In this document: positions 58,565 to 64,000 of the stretch, piece after piece
Numbering within the stretch: position 1 is the first letter of the stretch
Layout: each line of letters opens with the position of its first letter
Origin: Parietaria judaica
Lineage: Eukaryota; Streptophyta; Magnoliopsida; Rosales; Urticaceae
Reading direction: 5' to 3'
Assembly (NCBI GenBank): GCA_954871525.1
Contig: OX940872.1
Location: 9,509,180-9,573,179, forward strand
Length of the DNA stretch: 64,000 nt
The notes under the pieces: model-generated
Told to the model about the DNA's origin: nothing
Database searches by the model: none
The model's input: only the letters and a program-made list of their open reading frames with translations
Program-made: the position numbers and the translations under genes

Positions 58565-58577
58565 TGGTATCAGAGCC
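58565..58577 (+). promoter_or_regulatory. Primer-binding site (initiator tRNA-Met type), copy 1
   Basis: TGGTATCAGAGCC two bases after the LTR end. This is the classical plant copia minus-strand primer site complementary to initiator methionine tRNA. Confidence 0.9.
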
Positions 58578-58742
58578 ATGGTTTAAGGATAAATAATTTC
58601 GTAATTTAATTATTGGGTTTAAAGAACGAATTATTTGATGAATAAATTAATAATTAAAATTGAAATTTATTTCTAGATATTTTAATATTAATTTAAAATT
58701 AGATTATTTCCCGACCCAAAAAATCGGACCGGAATAGTGGCC

Positions 58743-58761
58743 GGGCTGCTGCGCGCAGCCC
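58743..58761 (+). other. Hairpin GGGCTGC-TGCGC-GCAGCCC in the copia leader
   Basis: A perfect 7-bp stem with a 5-nt loop containing the self-complementary GCGC, located 166 bp after the primer site at the start of the GC-rich leader (58730-59060). Repeated at 60356-60374. Retroelement leaders often carry dimerisation/packaging stem-loops with palindromic loops; that role here is inference. Confidence 0.6.
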
Positions 58762-60177
58762 AGCCCGTGGCAAGGGTTGACCAGGGGCTGCCGCTGCAGC
58801 CCCAGGGTCAAAACCCTAGGTGCCACGGGCCAGGGCCGTGGCAAAGCCCATGCCAGGGCGAGGCCCAGGGCGAAACCCTTGCGGGTTACCCTGGCGAGCA
58901 GCGCCTGGGCCTCGCGCAGTGGCCTGCGGCCCACGCTGTTTGGCAGCGGAATGGGCCTGCGGGCCCAGCGCGAAGCGGGCGCTGCCCTGGCCTTTCCGAA
59001 GGGCTGGGCGAGGCTTCCCCTAGGAACGTGGGGCCGGGCTTAGGCCCGGAGGGCCCACGTACATAATTTTAATTATGGGTCAGAATTTATTCCGACCCTG
59101 TTCCCTAGGAATAATTAAAAATTAATTATTATTGAAATTAAACAATTATGAATTAAATTAATTATGATTAATTAATTGAAAAATAAAATATGGATGTTAT
59201 TTATTGATAAATAACATTGACTTATTTTATATAATTCATAAAATTAAATATGGATATTATTTAGTGAATAAATAATATTGTCTTATTTAATGATAAAATA
59301 TGGATGATAATTCTTAGGAATGATATCATTGACTTATTTTAAAATTTCATGAATAATTATGTGGAAGCCATGGAAGAATTAATGATTATTCTTGGGAGAA
59401 TGGGAATCATTAAAATATAATTAAATATATTCATCATAGATGTAATTTGTTATAACCTATTTTCATAACCCGTAAACATAGTGTGTATGTTTGGATCATT
59501 ATTAATATGTCATTTTAGGATAGATATATATAATGAAGAGTAAATGTAAAAGTGTTTATCATGAGTCGGAAAAATTTCAACCGTACAATCTTGCATAAGG
59601 AAGAGGGAATCAAAAGTGGGGCCGGTTCACCGTCCACTTCTGGGTGACCAGTTAGGACCCCTCCCATCGACCTGGAGAGCGTAAGGATTGATCTATCACT
59701 ACCGACAAAATAATAAACACAGTATTGGGGCTTTTTTTAAAAAAATTACGTGTCGTAATAAATAAAGCCAAAATATAAACTTTTAATGTGTCATTTATTG
59801 TTTATATATTAAGTTTTTATAACTTAGTAAATAATAAAAAACATTATTTCCTAAAAACAATGGCAAGTATAGAATAACTTAAAGGTCTCCATTAATACTG
59901 TCACAAGGTCTACTGACCATATGCATTAGGTTAATAAATGCGAACATTTACTGCTTTCTATTTATTTCCTATTATGACTAATTTATTAATAATGATTTAT
60001 GAATATTAAATTACATAATATTTATCAGATCTTGGGATATGGTCATTATCTGATATTCGGACCGTTGTACGGATAACAAGTTTTCCGCTTTAAAATAATT
60101 TTTTAAATGTTACCCGGACGGTTCAGAGGTATAACTCGTGATAATTTTACGGAATCCGAGACGAGATTTCCAACAAT

Positions 60178-60190
60178 TGGTATCAGAGCC
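60178..60190 (+). promoter_or_regulatory. Primer-binding site, copy 2
   Basis: Identical TGGTATCAGAGCC in the second copy of the 1613-bp duplication, preceded by the same TTTCCAACA LTR end. This gives a second, internal set of LTR-end and primer signals. Confidence 0.9.
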
Positions 60191-61533
60191 ATGGTTTAAG
60201 GATAAATAATTTCGTAATTTAATTATTGGGTTTAAAGAACGAATTATTTGATGAATAAATTAATAATTAAAATTGAAATTTATTTCTAGATATTTTAATA
60301 TTAATTTAAAATTAGATTATTTCCCGACCCAAAAAATCGGACCGGAATAGTGGCCGGGCTGCTGCGCGCAGCCCAGCCCGTGGCAAGGGTTGACCAGGGG
60401 CTGCCGCTGCAGCCCCAGGGTCAAAACCCTAGGTGCCACGGGCCAGGGCCGTGGCAAAGCCCATGCCAGGGCGAGGCCCAGGGCGAAACCCTTGCGGGTT
60501 ACCCTGGCGAGCAGCGCCTGGGCCTCGCGCAGTGGCCTGCGGCCCACGCTGTTTGGCAGCGGAATGGGCCTGCGGGCCCAGCGCGAAGCGGGCGCTGCCC
60601 TGGCCTTTCCGAAGGGCTGGGCGAGGCTTCCCCTAGGAACGTGGGGCCGGGCTTAGGCCCGGAGGGCCCACGTACATAATTTTAATTATGGGTCAGAATT
60701 TATTCCGACCCTGTTCCCTAGGAATAATTAAAAATTAATTATTATTGAAATTAAACAATTATGAATTAAATTAATTATGATTAATTAATTGAAAAATAAA
60801 ATATGGATGTTATTTATTGATAAATAACATTGACTTATTTTATATAATTCATAAAATTAAATATGGATATTATTTAGTGAATAAATAATATTGTCTTATT
60901 TAATGATAAAATATGGATGATAATTCTTAGGAATGATATCATTGACTTATTTTAAAATTTCATGAATAATTATGTGGAAGCCATGGAAGAATTAATGATT
61001 ATTCTTGGGAGAATGGGAATCATTAAAATATAATTAAATATATTCATCATAGATGTAATTTGTTATAACCTATTTTCATAACCCGTAAACATAGTGTGTA
61101 TGTTTGGATCATTATTAATATGTCATTTTAGGATAGATATATATAATGAAGAGTAAATGTAAAAGTGTTTATCATGAGTCGGAAAAATTTCAACCGTACA
61201 ATCTTGCATAAGGAAGAGGGAATCAAAAGTGGGGCCGGTTCACCGTCCACTTCTGGGTGACCGGTTAGGACCCCTCCCATCGACCTGGAGAGCGTAAGGA
61301 TTGATCTATCACTACCGACAAAATAATAAACACAGTATTGGGGCTTTTTTTTAAAAAATTACGTGTCGTAATAAATAAAGCCAAAATATAAACTTTTAAT
61401 GTGTCATTTATTGTTTATATATTAAGTTTTTATAACTTAGTAAATAATAAAAAACATTATTTCCTAAAAACAATGGCAAGTATAGAATAACTTAAAGGTC
61501 TCCATTAATACTGTCACAAGGTCTACTGACCAT

Positions 61534-62035
61534 ACCGCCTCGAGTCACCCTAGTGTGTCCATTCCCTAAGGAAGGTGTGCTTGTGGAAGGTTTGACACCG
61601 TGATAGTTCCAAAAGAATATGGGGACGGAGGAATCTTGGAAATGGACCGCGAGTCACCCTAGTGTGACCATTCCCTAAGGACGACGTTCCCAAGAGGATC
61701 CGGAGAACCTTAAATAATGGGTTAAGCTTGCACGGAATTTGGTGCTTCCCGACCGTCTATGGTGATAGTTAATAATCATAGAGAACTTGGTGGTTCCTGT
61801 TATGAATATTAATTAAGTTTATGACTAAAACTTAGTTTAACCAAACTACACGGTTGATACCGCGAGTCACCCTAGAGTGACCATGCCACTAAGGACGGCA
61901 ACGACGTGTACAGTCGGTTAAATTATCACGAAATAGTTAAAGGGTTTATTTAACGTTTTACCCAGAACATGTTTGCATCATGTAACTATTTCAAATAAAA
62001 TATTTTTCTAAAACATTCTACCTATAATAAAGCTA
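61534..62035 (+). repeat. Leader/spacer with three CGAGTCACCCTAG repeats
   Basis: CGAGTCACCCTAGTGTG(T/A)CC, followed by ATTCCCTAAGGA, occurs at 61541 and 61650, and a variant (CCTAGAGTGACCATGCCACT) at 61863. The same kind of words (GGACCCCTCCCATCGACCTGG) precede them in the duplicated unit. No reading frame. Confidence 0.75.
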
Positions 62036-62220
62036 TTAATGTCTCGGATGATGAAAAAGATTCGGTCAACTATGGTCCTCCATCTGAGTTTGAGCTGTCG
62101 ATTTTTTAAGAAGGCAGTGCTTGGTTCAAGTCTGATAATGAATATGAGTTACTCAGTTTCTTATTAGACCAGTATCCAAACAAAAGTCATTCCTTCAAAG
62201 ATTCGGTACTCAAAGCCTCG

Positions 62221-62813
62221 ATGGGTGAAATTGAGAGACTAATGAAAAAGGTGAACAAAGTAATGGCTCTTGTCACTCAAGCAATGGCAAAAGATAACAA
62301 ACGAAAGACTGAATCGAAAGCTGAACCAGGAAGAAAAGAAAGAAAAGTTGGTTTATCTGCAATGTGCTTCCAATGTGGAACAAGGAAAAGAGTGCGAGGT
62401 CAGCTGCGATGCAGACTGCACATGAGTTCACAAAAGGGTAAAACGTATTCTGAATTCGAATTTAGTTTTTTATTGGAGAGATTAAAATCTCAGATCCATA
62501 GATTAAAATTCTAAACATTGCAAACGTTTTTTTTTTTATGACAGAAGTTGCTTCTGCTAAAAAGAAAAATGGAGATGGAGCTTTATGCATTGAATGCTGG
62601 CTCAAACTAAGAGCAAAAGGGCACACAATGTGTCGAGAGCATCTACGGGCTTGGAGAGGTAATGACTCTTCTGTCAAACCCGAAAATTAGTTTTTATTGG
62701 AGAGATTCAAATCTCAGATCCATAGATTAAAATACTAATGCTTGTTCACTTTCTTTTCAGAATTCAGCAGGAGCTCTGTTGATGAAAACTCAGCAGGAAA
62801 CGAAAGCGGCTAG
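62221..62813 (+). CDS. Small three-exon gene with two CX2CX11CX2H modules, unknown
   Basis: Model: join(62221..62437, 62545..62658, 62761..62813), 384 nt, 127 aa. Both introns are GT-AG and both are phase 1, and the frame closes at a TAG. Residues 1-50 are a Lys/Glu-rich, probably helical region (ERLMKKVNKVMALVTQAMAK). Exon 1 ends with CFQC-x11-CRLH and exon 2 holds CIEC-x11-CREH, two equally spaced potential zinc ligands sets. The third exon is a short Ser/Asn tail. Coding similarity appears to continue upstream to about 62041 (GSAWFKSDNEYELLSFLLDQ) but is cut by a TAA at 62107, so the gene may be 5'-truncated. AATAAA at 62949 could serve polyadenylation. I do not recognise the family. Whether it belongs to the copia element or is host DNA is unclear. 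Confidence 0.5.
62461..62735. repeat. Homologous introns: exon-intron tandem duplication
   Basis: Intron 1 (62438-62544) and intron 2 (62659-62760) share about 47 bp with one substitution and one indel (TATTGGAGAGATT, ATCTCAGATCCATAGATTAA). Together with the repeated Cys/His module in the adjoining exons this shows a tandem exon-intron duplication of about 225 bp. Confidence 0.9.
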
Positions 62814-63119
62814 TACTCGAGTGTCTCGAAGAAGGAAGCATGCTTTCAGTTTTTTTTTTTCGATTTAACTTTATTGTAATAATTATTTTTCCATTGTTAA
62901 AACCTCGATTTATTTTTGGATATTGATTGCACGGAATAATTCTTAATTAATAAAGGTTTTATATGTTTCGAATTATTTTGCAATATCCAGATAAATATAG
63001 TGACAATTATTTTTGTTCCATCTATAGTCTTTAATTACTCTAATTGATTTATTTAGATCAAATATCATTTTTAATCATGATGATTAATAGAGAATGAAAT
63101 TAGAGGAAATTATTCACAA
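62814..63119. other. 3' flank of the small gene / spacer before RT
   Basis: AT-rich, with a T-run at 62852-62862 and AATAAA at 62949. No coding sequence; the copia gag, protease and integrase expected before the RT are not here. Confidence 0.5.
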
Positions 63120-64000
63120 TTGGGATCTTGTGACAAAGTCACAACAACGATAACAGTGTCTGTTATCAAAGAGAGTGCCGAAACCACGGTCCCAAATCAG
63201 AACCAAGGGGTACTCAGACGTAGTGGGAGGTTCAAAAGACCTATTGAGCGCTACGAGCACACCCAGTTGGAATTTCACCTAGCTGTCAAAGACACTAGTG
63301 TTGAAGATCCCATAGGCTACAAGCAAATGGTTGATCTTGATAAGGGAGAATGGCAGGAAGCCATGAACCAAGAAATAGAATCAATGGATTCTAATGAAGT
63401 CTGGGAACTTGTAGACTTACCGGATGGTTTCAAAAACCATTGGCTGTAAGTGGGTATACAAGCGAAAGAGAGGAGTGGACGGGAAGGTTGAAACCTTCAG
63501 GGCTAGACTAGTGGCAAAGGGTTTTACCCAGAGGGAAGGTATTGATTTCGATGAGACCTTCGCTCCTGTCGCTAAGTACAAGTCCATCCGGATTCTCATG
63601 GCCATAGCCTGTAGTCTCAATAACGAGATTTGGCAGATGGACGTCAAAACCGCCTTCCTGAACGGGTACATTGACGAAAACATCTATATGGACCAACCAG
63701 AAGGGTTCGTGCAATAGGGTCAAGAAGGGAAAGTTTGCAGATTACTTAAATCCATCTATGGATTGAAGCAAGGTTCCAGATCCTGGAATCTAAGGTTCGA
63801 TGAAACCATCAAAACCTATGGATTCATTCAAAATGTCACTGAGGCCTGCATCTATAAACTCAATGACGAAAACGTGGAAATTTTTCTTGTTCTGTACGTC
63901 GGCGATATTATTCTCATTGGAAACAATGTGAAGAAATTATCGGACGTAAAAGCGTGGCTATCTACGCCGTTCCAAATGAAGGACATGGGAGAAGCCAGTT
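63120..64000 (+). pseudogene. Copia reverse transcriptase, mutated, runs off the window
   Basis: Starts with the basic hinge (VLRRSGRFKRPIERYEHTQ) and the RT entry EWQEAMNQEIESMDSNEVWE. Near 63430 one extra A in an A-run shifts the frame; the RT then continues with CKWVYKRKRG, LVAKGFTQREGIDFDETFAP and MDVKTAFLNGYIDENIYMDQ to a TAG stop at 63715. It continues in the same frame past the stop with LLKSIYGLKQGSRSWN, and the catalytic box reads YVGD instead of YVDD. The 3' part (rest of RT, RNase H, 3' LTR) is beyond the window. Gag, protease and integrase are missing upstream, so this is a deleted, inactive copy, presumably of the same element as the LTR at 55797-58562. Confidence 0.92.

Larger units (their letters stand above)
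58308..61533 (+). repeat. Tandem duplication of 1613 bp across LTR end, PBS and leader
   Basis: Copy 1 is 58308-59920 and copy 2 is 59921-61533. All landmarks recur at +1613: CATTAGGTTAATAAATGCG at 58311/59924, the PBS at 58565/60178, and the GC-rich leader. By eye only two differences were noticed (A to G in GTGACCRGTTAGG and a T/A run-length change near 59735/61348). The unit holds the last ~255 bp of the LTR, the primer site and the untranslated leader. The identical open frames in the GC-rich part (58704-59066 and 60317-60679) are shadows of this leader. Confidence 0.97.

Noticed and set aside
58704..59066. Identical long open frames (76-109 codons) on both strands at 58.7 and 60.3 kb
   Set aside because: They lie in the GC-rich untranslated copia leader, overlap on both strands and have composition-driven Ala/Gly/Arg/Pro content; duplicated only because the leader is.

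Overview
The window is nuclear DNA from a flowering plant, probably a eudicot. The signs are spliced genes with GT-AG introns, a plant-type WAT1/UMAMIT transporter gene, AT-rich intergenic DNA, and a dense set of plant transposons: Mutator-like foldback elements, a Helitron, a CACTA/En-Spm element, hAT elements and Ty1/copia retrotransposons. Nothing bacterial, viral or organellar was seen. I cannot name the species. Nearly all of the 64 kb is transposon-derived or anonymous AT-rich DNA; the clearest host gene is one intact transporter gene.

Layout. 0-14 kb: exon 1 of a WAT1-like gene runs leftwards off the window (492-661). Four foldback elements with perfect 9-bp target duplications follow (1401-1848, 2769-3235, 9278-10831, 11172-12730); the last carries fragments of a leucine-rich-repeat protein gene. 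A 5.3-kb Helitron (3905-9208) sits inside an ATT microsatellite, and an isolated copy of a WAT1 exon 5 lies near 13.0-13.2 kb. 14.5-24.7 kb: one complete-ended 10.2-kb CACTA element with ACA target duplications. Its TNP2-type transposase is broken by two deletions, but its second gene can be spliced into an open 766-codon frame that joins a Transposase_24 (Ptta/En-Spm) region to a Ulp1-type cysteine protease domain with all catalytic residues. 26-38.5 kb: two copies of a non-autonomous hAT family in opposite orientation, each with an 8-bp target duplication, flank a seven-exon WAT1-related transporter gene (27899-32966, minus strand, 360 aa) whose frame closes exactly. Smaller elements lie in its introns. 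36-44 kb: a small hAT element, a foldback element with a hAT nested in it, a decayed hAT transposase gene (DUF659 type), about six copies of a ~150-bp repeat, and a probable solo LTR. 44-53 kb: mostly AT-rich DNA with a fragment of the chloroplast-division gene MinD, a ~2-kb copia LTR and a G-rich tract. 53-64 kb: a broken copia pol on the minus strand abuts a second copia element on the plus strand. That second element has a ~2.8-kb LTR, a nearly perfect 1613-bp tandem duplication covering the LTR end, primer-binding site and leader, then a small three-exon gene with two CX2CX11CX2H modules, then a mutated reverse transcriptase that runs off the window.

The CACTA genes belong together: TNP2 would cut and TNPA-like proteins bind the subterminal repeats. 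Here only the TNPA-like/Ulp1 gene looks translatable. The WAT1 fragments at 0.5, 13 and 28-33 kb are all on the minus strand and look like the remains of a tandem gene cluster torn apart by transposons.

All calls come from reading the sequence by eye with the supplied translations. Splice models were checked for GT/AG borders and frame closure, but no database search was possible.
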